Shown: positions 30,907 through 38,899 of the stretch, one piece after another
Numbering within the stretch: position 1 is the first letter of the stretch
Layout of the letters: each line of letters starts with the position of its first letter
NCBI GenBank assembly: GCA_017623315.1
Contig: JAGAPJ010000031.1
Coordinates: 1 to 38,899, forward strand
DNA length: 38,899 bases
Origin: Clostridia bacterium
Lineage (GTDB): Bacteria > Bacillota > Clostridia > Oscillospirales > Acutalibacteraceae
Direction: 5' to 3'
Position numbers and translations under genes: made by a program
Notes under the pieces: generated by a model
The model's database searches: none
Seen by the model: only the letters and a program-made list of their open reading frames with translations
Told to the model about the DNA's origin: nothing

Positions 30907-31899
30907 TTACAACAATTCGGCTGAATTTGAATTCTCTCTGTTCAGCAAAGAGAAAATCAATGCTGTTACACATCCTGAAGCCACAATAATTAACAAATCT
31001 ATTGGAGCAAAAACAATTCCAGGGATACTGTTGAATATAGTGCCCGAACCAAAGTTGTATAAGTGTCCGTTTAGTAAGAACATTTCGCCGATATACATAA
31101 GGAACGCCATCACAGAAGCCACAATCGATGGAATCAAAATAGAAACGAGTTTTCGGTTTTCTAAAAGGAACGAGCCAACAAACACGCCAGCGGTTACACC
31201 TAAAAGGATAAAAAACACCGCCATTAACGTAGCCGACAAAGGAGATACTTGGATACTTCCGTCTCTCCAAAACGCTGTAAAGCAAGCGAGTATACACAAA
31301 CCAAGGAAAGAAAGGGAACAAACCGATTGCAAAATCAAAGATTTGAGACGCTTCTTATCGCCGTTCTTTACCATTTGCCCGAAGCCATACAAGCAATTCA
31401 AGATAGTAATAATCAATACAATAGAAATAATATAAAAGTGCAATTTGAATGCAGGATTATAATCTCCCATCAAAATATCTACGGCTGATTGTGTCTTATA
31501 TGTAGTTATGGTTTCGCCCCATCCCTCTGGCGGGACATAACACATAAACATCTGCCAATCTTCAAGTTTTGTAACGGTTTCCGCTGTTGATACAACAACC
31601 TTCTGCTCAAACAGCAATTCGATGGCGAAGAATATACCAGTTGCTATGGAAGCTCCACCGGCAAGGGCAAATCTCTTAAATAGTTTGATACACAAAGGCA
31701 TTAAGAGAACTCCTATAATGATTGCTATGCTTATTGGCGTGTACGGAATGATATATTTGGGATAGTTTTCTTTCAGCACCGTTCCATTAACAATCATATC
31801 GGTAATTACCCGAACTCCCATTGATAAAGGATAATACGAGGCAATCAAAACGCTGATGCAAGAAAGCAGATAATAACGATTAAACGATTTGTTTTTCAT
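30907..31899 (-). CDS. Multi-pass membrane protein of the BlaI/BlaR1 island
   Basis: A 330-residue membrane protein not assigned to a family. About eight hydrophobic segments are visible: at about 10-30, 55-75, 78-100, 155-180, 195-220, 225-250, 260-285 and 295-320. A hydrophilic loop (about 100-150) includes WQMFMCYVPPEGWGETI and probably faces outside. ATG at 31899 is chosen because AAAGGAAAA precedes it; the frame opens a little earlier inside the antirepressor gene's end. As last gene behind a BlaI/BlaR1 pair, it stands where a resistance gene would be expected. Confidence 0.72.
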   Translation of the reverse strand: MKNKSFNRYYLLSCISVLIASYYPLSMGVRVITDMIVNGTVLKENYPKYIIPYTPISIAIIIGVLLMPLCIKLFKRFALAGGASIATGIFFAIELLFEQKVVVSTAETVTKLEDWQMFMCYVPPEGWGETITTYKTQSAVDILMGDYNPAFKLHFYIISIVLIITILNCLYGFGQMVKNGDKKRLKSLILQSVCSLSFLGLCILACFTAFWRDGSIQVSPLSATLMAVFFILLGVTAGVFVGSFLLENRKLVSILIPSIVASVMAFLMYIGEMFLLNGHLYNFGSGTIFNSIPGIVFAPIDLLIIVASGCVTALIFSLLNRENSNSAELL

Positions 31900-31912
31900 A
31901 TTTATTTTCCTT

Positions 31913-32827
31913 TCATCCTGCATTTGTCAGTAGTTCATAGAAAATGACACCGATCAATGCTACAAATACCGCAAACGAGAGCCAAGTCAATTTCTTAAAG
32001 GACAGTATGTTTTCGATTCGTGTACGTATTTTGGCACCACCAAAAGAAGAAGCAAACACAGACGTTCCTTGTTTGCTTTCCAACAATGATGATGCATAGT
32101 CTTTTGCACGTTCAGCTCCAAGATTTGCGAGAACACGCTCGTCGCAAGATAATTCAAGGTCTGTGAGAAACCCTTTTAAAAATAGCCAGCAAAAGGGATT
32201 GAACCAATGTATTGAAACAATTACGAATGCTATAACTCTCCACAAATTATCAAAGCTGTGTATATGTGTTTTTTCGTGCAGTATAACAAGATCGATATCT
32301 CTGTCTTTATAAGTTGCAGGTAAAATAATCTTGGGTTTTACAATACCATATACCGCAGGAGATACGATTTTCTCCGAGAGGTAAATGTTATCTCTTAGAT
32401 GGGTTGAATCATTGATTTCATAAATCGTAGTAAAATATGTAACAACCAACATTAGAAGAATAGCTAGCGAAACAATAATCCATATAACCGAAGACACTCC
32501 AAATATATCTTCGAGTATATTGACTTTATATGTTATTGGGAAATAAGTGTCCGCCGCCATAACGCTATTCATCATGGAAAAAGCTATATCGTCAGTAGGT
32601 TGATACACAACGATAGTTTTTGTAGTGATCTTGGATAACACTGACATCAGACCATAAGGACTGTTTAATCCAAAAGGAAACATCATTCGAAGAAAAGGTA
32701 TTATCCAAAGAAACACCGTCATCCTTCTCGGAATCTTTTTAATCAATCTTACAAGCATAATGATCATGCCGGTTATGGCGGCAGTTATGCTCATATTGAA
32801 TGTCCAATAAAACACTTCTTGCAACAT
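31913..32827 (-). CDS. BlaR1/MecR1-type M56 zinc peptidase antirepressor
   Basis: A 304-residue membrane protein of the M56 family. Helices lie at about 8-30, 38-55 and 112-135; the zinc motif HEKTH is at 184-188, with a second metal/catalytic region ELSCDE at about 226-231, followed by a last helix at about 280-297. The protein ends there, so the large penicillin-binding sensor domain of classical BlaR1 is absent and another sensor or signal is implied. ATG at 32827 follows AGGTGA; a GTG at 32836 overlapping the BlaI stop as GTGA is also possible. It presumably cleaves or triggers removal of the BlaI-type repressor next to it. Confidence 0.85.
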   Translation of the reverse strand: MLQEVFYWTFNMSITAAITGMIIMLVRLIKKIPRRMTVFLWIIPFLRMMFPFGLNSPYGLMSVLSKITTKTIVVYQPTDDIAFSMMNSVMAADTYFPITYKVNILEDIFGVSSVIWIIVSLAILLMLVVTYFTTIYEINDSTHLRDNIYLSEKIVSPAVYGIVKPKIILPATYKDRDIDLVILHEKTHIHSFDNLWRVIAFVIVSIHWFNPFCWLFLKGFLTDLELSCDERVLANLGAERAKDYASSLLESKQGTSVFASSFGGAKIRTRIENILSFKKLTWLSFAVFVALIGVIFYELLTNAG

Positions 32828-32832
32828 AAGTG

Positions 32833-33189
32833 TCACCTGTTATCAATAAGTTTTCTCAGCTCATTGATTTCTTCTTCAGATAACGGTTCATCTTCAAGCA
32901 GCGCTGAAAACAAAGCCTTGCGAGAACCGCCAAACACCTTTTTCACAAGTGAAGCAGCTTCTATCTTTTGCATTTCATTTTGCGATACAAAAGGAGTACA
33001 AATAAATCCAGGATCTTCACGTCGAATAAATCCTTTTGCTTCAAGTTTTTTAATCACTGTATAAGTGGTGTTTTTATTCCATCCGATTGTATCGGCGGCG
33101 ATTAAACTAATATCCTTTGCGGAAATGGGGCTTTTCTCCCATATAATTTCCATCACTTTCGCTTCGCTGTCAAAAAGTTTTTCTTTCAT
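32833..33189 (-). CDS. BlaI/MecI/CopY-family repressor
   Basis: A 118-residue winged-helix repressor: AKVMEIIWEKSPISAKDISLIA (about 10-31), then the recognition helix region WNKNTTYTVIKKLEAKGFIRRED (about 37-59), and a C-terminal dimerisation helix ending ELRKLIDNR. The T-Y-T-x-x-x-K-L-E-x-K-G motif is diagnostic. It would bind the two ACTAT-N4-ATAGT dyads in its own promoter. ATG at 33189 follows a GGAGGG site (33196-33201). First gene of a three-gene operon. Confidence 0.93.
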   Translation of the reverse strand: MKEKLFDSEAKVMEIIWEKSPISAKDISLIAADTIGWNKNTTYTVIKKLEAKGFIRREDPGFICTPFVSQNEMQKIEAASLVKKVFGGSRKALFSALLEDEPLSEEEINELRKLIDNR

Positions 33190-33203
33190 ACCGAACCCTC
33201 CAT

Positions 33204-33237
33204 AGACTATTTCTATAGTCTATACTATCACAATAGT
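33204..33237. promoter_or_regulatory. Two identical BlaI operator dyads
   Basis: ACTAT-N4-ATAGT occurs at 33206-33219 (extended to AGACTAT...ATAGTCT, 33204-33221) and again at 33224-33237, 18 bases centre to centre. They cover the transcription start and -10 region of the island promoter. Confidence 0.75.
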
Positions 33238-33250
33238 CTGTATTTGTCAA
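33222..33250 (-). promoter_or_regulatory. Promoter of the BlaI/BlaR1 operon
   Basis: On the minus strand TTGACA (33245-33250), 17 bases, TAGTAT (33222-33227), overlapped by an operator dyad. Confidence 0.8.
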
Positions 33251-33258
33251 TAGATAAC

Positions 33259-33302
33259 AACAAAATGACAGTATGGTCTTGCGACCATACTGTCATTTTG
33301 TT
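33259..33302. repeat. Perfect 20-bp hairpin with TTGC loop
   Basis: Arms 33259-33278 and 33283-33302 are exact complements. It lies between the island promoter and the right inverted repeat. T content after it on either strand is modest, so it is a possible insulating terminator or an element end rather than a typical terminator. Confidence 0.65.
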
Positions 33303-33322
33303 TGTCCTATTCGGTTTTGGTT

Positions 33323-33363
33323 TTCTCCGTTAAAAACATCCCGCTTTTTGGGAAGATGCTTTT
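33323..33363. repeat. Right copy of the island-flanking inverted repeat
   Basis: Reverse complement matches the left copy in three blocks of 13, 6 and 11 bases with a variable middle. It begins 5 bases past the dnaJ stop and can fold as the dnaJ operon terminator (CCC/GGG and CAT/ATG pairs with A and T runs). Confidence 0.6.
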
Positions 33364-33367
33364 AATT

Positions 33368-34528
33368 TTAATCAAAAAAATCCTTAATTTTATCCATAAA
33401 GCTTTTTTGGGTTTTATAGTTTTTATCGCTTGAGGTGTTTTGGAAATTCTTTAAAATTTCCTTTTGCTCGCGGGATAAATTCTTGGGAATTTCAACCACA
33501 ATTTTGACGTACTGGTCACCCTTGCCCGAATAGTTAAGGCGCTGTATACCCTTGCCCTTAAGCTTAAATTCATCGCCAGGCTGTGTGCCCTCGTGAATGG
33601 TGAATTTAACCTTGCCGTCAAGTGTGGGTACAGTTATATCAGCACCTAAAGCCGCTTCGGTAAAGGTGATAGGAATTTCGCAAAATACATCGTAACCGCT
33701 TCTTTGGAAAATGGGGTGAGGACGCACGTTAACGTTAATGCGCAAATCACCCGAAGGACCGCCATTAACACCGCTGTCACCCTTACCGCGAAGGTTGATT
33801 ACCTGACCGTCGTCAATACCTGCAGGAATTTCAACCTTTTCTTCAACAGTGTGGCGAATTCTTCCCTTACCGTTACAACGGCTGCAGGGGTTTTCAATAA
33901 CCTTACCGCTACCGTGACAATGGTTACAAACCGTTTGGGTTTGAAACACACCAAAGGGTGTGCGCTGAGCTGAGGTAACCTGACCGCTGCCGTGACAAAC
34001 GGGACAGGTTTTTGAGGTCGTGCCCTTTTGCGCACCGCTGCCGCCACATTCGTCACAAGTATCAATTTTAGTTACCTTTACGGTTTTTGTGCAGCCCTTT
34101 GCCGCTTCTTCAAAAGAAATATTAACTGCGGCAGAAGCATCGTTACCACGGCGTGGTGCGTTTGGATTAGAACGGCGAGAGCCGCCGCCAAAACCACCGC
34201 CGAAGAATGAGCCGAAAATATCGCCCAAATCGCCAAAGTCACCAAAATCACCGTTAAAGCCGCCACCACCGTAGCCGCCACCTGCGCCGAAGTTAGGGTC
34301 AACACCCGCGTGACCAAATTGGTCATAACGTGAGCGTTTTTCCTTGTCGGAAAGCACCTCATAAGCTTCGTTAACCTCTTTAAACGACTTTTCAGCCTGC
34401 GCGTCCCCTGGGTTAAGGTCGGGGTGATATTTCTTCGCCGCTTTTCTATATGCTTTTTTTAGCTCGTCTTCACTTGCCGAACGGTCGACACCCAAGACTT
34501 CATAATAATCTCGTTTATTATCAGCCAA
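33368..34528 (-). CDS. dnaJ: Chaperone DnaJ
   Basis: A 386-residue type I J protein: J domain 1-70 with HPD at about 35-37, a Gly/Phe-rich region (about 75-120), four CxxCxGxG zinc repeats ([32 protein letters not shown] at about 150-215) and the C-terminal substrate domain. It stimulates DnaK ATPase. ATG at 34528 follows AGGAGAATT. Last gene of the heat-shock operon, separated from dnaK by a repeat. Confidence 0.97.
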   Translation of the reverse strand: MADNKRDYYEVLGVDRSASEDELKKAYRKAAKKYHPDLNPGDAQAEKSFKEVNEAYEVLSDKEKRSRYDQFGHAGVDPNFGAGGGYGGGGFNGDFGDFGDLGDIFGSFFGGGFGGGSRRSNPNAPRRGNDASAAVNISFEEAAKGCTKTVKVTKIDTCDECGGSGAQKGTTSKTCPVCHGSGQVTSAQRTPFGVFQTQTVCNHCHGSGKVIENPCSRCNGKGRIRHTVEEKVEIPAGIDDGQVINLRGKGDSGVNGGPSGDLRINVNVRPHPIFQRSGYDVFCEIPITFTEAALGADITVPTLDGKVKFTIHEGTQPGDEFKLKGKGIQRLNYSGKGDQYVKIVVEIPKNLSREQKEILKNFQNTSSDKNYKTQKSFMDKIKDFFD

Positions 34529-34552
34529 AATAATTCTCCTAATATCTACATA

Positions 34553-34624
34553 TGTAGGGAAAGGCGTTCCGCCTCCCGTTTATACATCGCTCTAATTTAC
34601 GGGAGGGGTAACCCTTCCCCTACA
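34553..34624. repeat. TGTAGGG...CCCTACA repeat between dnaK and dnaJ
   Basis: Inverted ends TGTAGGG (34553-34559) and CCCTACA (34618-34624) with a nested pair CCTCCCGT/ACGGGAGG (34572-34579, 34599-34606). It can form a long imperfect hairpin in the dnaK-dnaJ mRNA. Same family as 15293-15324, 18613-18640 and 19560-19644. Confidence 0.6.
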
Positions 34625-34642
34625 AATTATTCCTTTGAATAA

Positions 34643-37004
<2,362 letters not shown>

Positions 37005-37008
37005 GAAA

Positions 37009-38046
37009 TCAATCCTCCATATCTTTTTGCGCCTCTGAAATAAGGTTGTTTATTTTTTCAGCTATGTATTCAATACATGGGATAATTTGCTCGAATGAGA
37101 TGCGTTTTGGTCCCAAAACAGCAATATATCCGCGGTATTTATCACCTGAATTAAAGTTAGCGGCGATTAAGGTATCATTTGAAAGCTCGTTATAACCGCT
37201 ATCACTTCCAAAAATTACGCCCGAGCCAACCTCTTCAAACATTGAAATTATTGGGTCACGCCGTTCAATAAGTGAAATTATACGGCGGGCGTCCTCTTCA
37301 TTTGAAGATATATCATAAAGCCTTGGCATACCGCTTAAATCCAATGACACACTGTCAATTTCACTAACAGTCTCGAAAACGGCGGTTAAAAGGGGCATTA
37401 AACTGAAAGCATCTATTCCCGCGTTTGCAATAACGCTTTGCATATACCCAAGCGTTAATTCCGAAATAGGTCGGTGCTTAATTCTTTTGTCAACAATTTC
37501 ATTAAAACGTTCTAAAATTTCGGAGGTTAATTCGCCCGTTATTCTAACAATACGGTTGCGTGTGCGCCCATCGTTTGTAATAACTAAAAGCATTAGCGAG
37601 CTTCGGCTCACCTTTAAAAGTTCTACCCTTTTTACCGTTGCTTCACTGTTTGTCATAAGACAGCTAATAACGGGATAGCCCGTCATATCCGAAAGTATTT
37701 TGCCCACCGTAGCGGGAATTTTTTCAGGTATTTCGGTAATATTTTCTAAAGCGCTATCAATATAAGCTTTATCACTTTGGTTTATTTCACCTGTCGGCAT
37801 TAGTTTTTTAAGGTAAAACTGAAAGCCCATACTTGTGGGTATGCGACCCGCCGAGGTGTGAGGCTGTTCCAAAAAACCCAATTCACACAGCTCGCTCATC
37901 TCATTTCGAAGTGTTGCAGATGAAGGTGCATTTTCAATAAGCTCGGTCAAAATTTTAGAGCCTACAGGTTCGCCGGTTTCAATATATGCCTTAACAATAG
38001 CCTTTAAAACCTCTTGTTTACGGGGCGTAAGTTCCAAAATTTTCAC
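37009..38046 (-). CDS. hrcA: Heat-inducible repressor HrcA
   Basis: A 345-residue repressor: N-terminal winged helix (LTPRKQEVLKAIVKAYIETGEPVGSKILTE and SSATLRNEMSELCELGFLEQPHTSAGRIPT, about 5-70), then the GAF-like inserted dimerisation domain. It binds the CIRCE element upstream and represses its own operon until misfolded proteins titrate GroEL. ATG at 38046 with AAGGAGTG just upstream. First gene of hrcA-grpE-dnaK-dnaJ. Confidence 0.96.
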   Translation of the reverse strand: MKILELTPRKQEVLKAIVKAYIETGEPVGSKILTELIENAPSSATLRNEMSELCELGFLEQPHTSAGRIPTSMGFQFYLKKLMPTGEINQSDKAYIDSALENITEIPEKIPATVGKILSDMTGYPVISCLMTNSEATVKRVELLKVSRSSLMLLVITNDGRTRNRIVRITGELTSEILERFNEIVDKRIKHRPISELTLGYMQSVIANAGIDAFSLMPLLTAVFETVSEIDSVSLDLSGMPRLYDISSNEEDARRIISLIERRDPIISMFEEVGSGVIFGSDSGYNELSNDTLIAANFNSGDKYRGYIAVLGPKRISFEQIIPCIEYIAEKINNLISEAQKDMED

Positions 38047-38058
38047 TCCTTATCTGTT

Positions 38059-38085
38059 TTAGCACTCTTGCCTTTCGAGTGCTAA
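38059..38085. promoter_or_regulatory. CIRCE operator
   Basis: A perfect TTAGCACTC-N9-GAGTGCTAA, between the hrcA promoter and its start codon. Confidence 0.97.
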
Positions 38086-38092
38086 CAACCTT

Positions 38093-38120
38093 ATTATACC
38101 CTTAATTTTCCATTTGTCAA
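38093..38120 (-). promoter_or_regulatory. Promoter of the hrcA operon
   Basis: On the minus strand consensus TTGACA (38115-38120), 16 bases, TATAAT (38093-38098), directly upstream of CIRCE. Confidence 0.85.
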
Positions 38121-38185
38121 TAGTTTTTTCAAAAGTTTTTTGACTTTTCCTGACCTTTTTACAATTTGTTCATAAATTTCACCTG

Positions 38186-38214
38186 TTGCAACAAATAAAA
38201 ATATGTGCTATAAT
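38186..38214 (+). promoter_or_regulatory. Promoter of the DUF2927-like lipoprotein gene
   Basis: TTGCAA (38186-38191), 17 bases, TATAAT (38209-38214). Confidence 0.7.
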
Positions 38215-38255
38215 TTTTATGGCATCTCCTATTCTACTTTTAAGGAAGTGTTTTT

Positions 38256-38899
38256 ATGAAGCGTTTATTATGCTTACTTTTCGCAATCTCTTTATTACTT
38301 ACAGGCTGTAACAGCAATACAAGTAATACCCCTTCAAACAGCGACGGTGAAAAACACAGCGTTTACTATGCCGACCGTGTAAGCGTTGACAAAATGGCAT
38401 ATTATTTTAACGACGTTTGCTTCGGAAGCGAATATGATGTACAATCCAAACAAACCGTTGTTAAATGGCAGGACCCCATTATGCTTTACATTGACGGCGT
38501 TGCCACCATGACCGATTACGAGGTTTTGAACGATTTTCTTGACTTTTTAAACAACATTGAGGGCTTCCCCGGAATAATGCAAATTCACGATAAAACACAA
38601 GCGAATTTGGTTATTCATTTTTTGGGACTTGCCCAGTTTAGAGATGAAGTGCCGGTGCAAGAAGCCATTGGTTATGCATCCTACAATTACAATAATGCAA
38701 CAAGCACTATAACCGACGGTGATGTCTTCATCCTTACCGACACCGACCAAACCGAGCGTAGCTCTGTCATTTTAGAAGAAGTATATCAAATACTTGGTCC
38801 CACAAAGGACACACTGGTTAGAAAAGACAGTATAATCTACCAACGTGGAAACGTCGAAAAACTCTCCGACGTAGATAAAAGCATTATGCGCCTTTTGTA
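38256..38899 (+). CDS. DUF2927-like lipoprotein (3' end outside window)
   Basis: The first 214 codons of a lipoprotein: signal MKRLLCLLFAISLLLTGC with lipobox LTGC (Cys18), an Asn/Ser-rich tether, then a domain with VVKWQDPIMLYIDG (about 69-82) and SSVILEEVYQILGPTKD (about 170-186), which resemble the DUF2927 family's conserved starts and its EExxQxLG region. Function unknown; the protein would be on the outer face of the membrane. ATG at 38256 follows AAGGAAGTG. Its own promoter is at 38186-38214; divergent from hrcA. Confidence 0.75.
   Translation, partial: MKRLLCLLFAISLLLTGCNSNTSNTPSNSDGEKHSVYYADRVSVDKMAYYFNDVCFGSEYDVQSKQTVVKWQDPIMLYIDGVATMTDYEVLNDFLDFLNNIEGFPGIMQIHDKTQANLVIHFLGLAQFRDEVPVQEAIGYASYNYNNATSTITDGDVFILTDTDQTERSSVILEEVYQILGPTKDTLVRKDSIIYQRGNVEKLSDVDKSIMRLL

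Noticed and set aside
30665..31435. Long Arg/Pro-rich or Lys/Asn-rich frames on both strands
   Set aside because: They overlap the membrane-protein gene and the remnant in other frames, have unlikely composition and no ribosome binding site.
34020..34274. Frames opposite the DnaJ Gly-rich and zinc regions
   Set aside because: They mirror the repeated Gly and Cys codons of dnaJ; no translation signals.

Overview
The window looks like the chromosome of a spore-forming, low-to-medium GC clostridial Firmicute, most likely an uncultured gut member of the Oscillospirales/Ruminococcaceae type. The evidence is a complete spoIIIAA-AH sporulation operon, an hrcA-grpE-dnaK-dnaJ heat-shock operon with a perfect CIRCE operator, sigma-A promoters of TTGaca-17-TATAAT form, strong AAAGGAGG ribosome binding sites and many short palindromic intergenic repeats. 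Placement below class level is inference. No rRNA, complete tRNA or CRISPR array was seen.

Positions 1 to about 9310 are accessory DNA. They begin with a coupled DUF6809-like gene and a lipoprotein. Next comes a minus-strand defence cluster: a PUA/EVE-like domain fused to a NucS-like PD-(D/E)XK nuclease, a D12-class adenine methyltransferase, an HNH restriction endonuclease, an N4/N6 methyltransferase and a multi-pass membrane protein. Divergent from it is a plus-strand operon for an excisionase-like HTH protein, a DUF2971 protein and a large serine recombinase. A 13-bp inverted repeat sits in the divergent promoter region. A hairpin cluster, an orphan gene and a possible tRNA 3'-end remnant followed by a strong terminator close the segment.

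From 9520 to 20460 there is a mix of housekeeping and small regulatory loci: an XRE/membrane regulator, a GNAT acetyltransferase, an MFS sugar transporter, a MITE-like repeat, a metallophosphoesterase lipoprotein, a hexapeptide acetyltransferase, a glycine-riboswitch-controlled AGCS symporter divergent from glutamate dehydrogenase, an SLOG/XRE divergent pair with duplicated operators, and a membrane-anchored JAMM/RadC-like protein.

From 20648 to 30634 lie spoIIIAA-AH, an Asp23 protein and two divergent potassium-uptake systems (TrkH/TrkA and KtrB/KtrA). A small island at about 30637-33363 separates ktrA from dnaJ. It carries a BlaI/BlaR1-type pair and a membrane protein but no beta-lactamase, has two identical operator dyads, and lies between similar sequences in inverted orientation. 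The heat-shock operon follows, and the window ends inside a DUF2927-like lipoprotein gene.

The best candidates for an undescribed system are the nuclease/methyltransferase/membrane-protein cluster with its neighbouring integration module, and the inverted-repeat-flanked BlaI/BlaR1 island.
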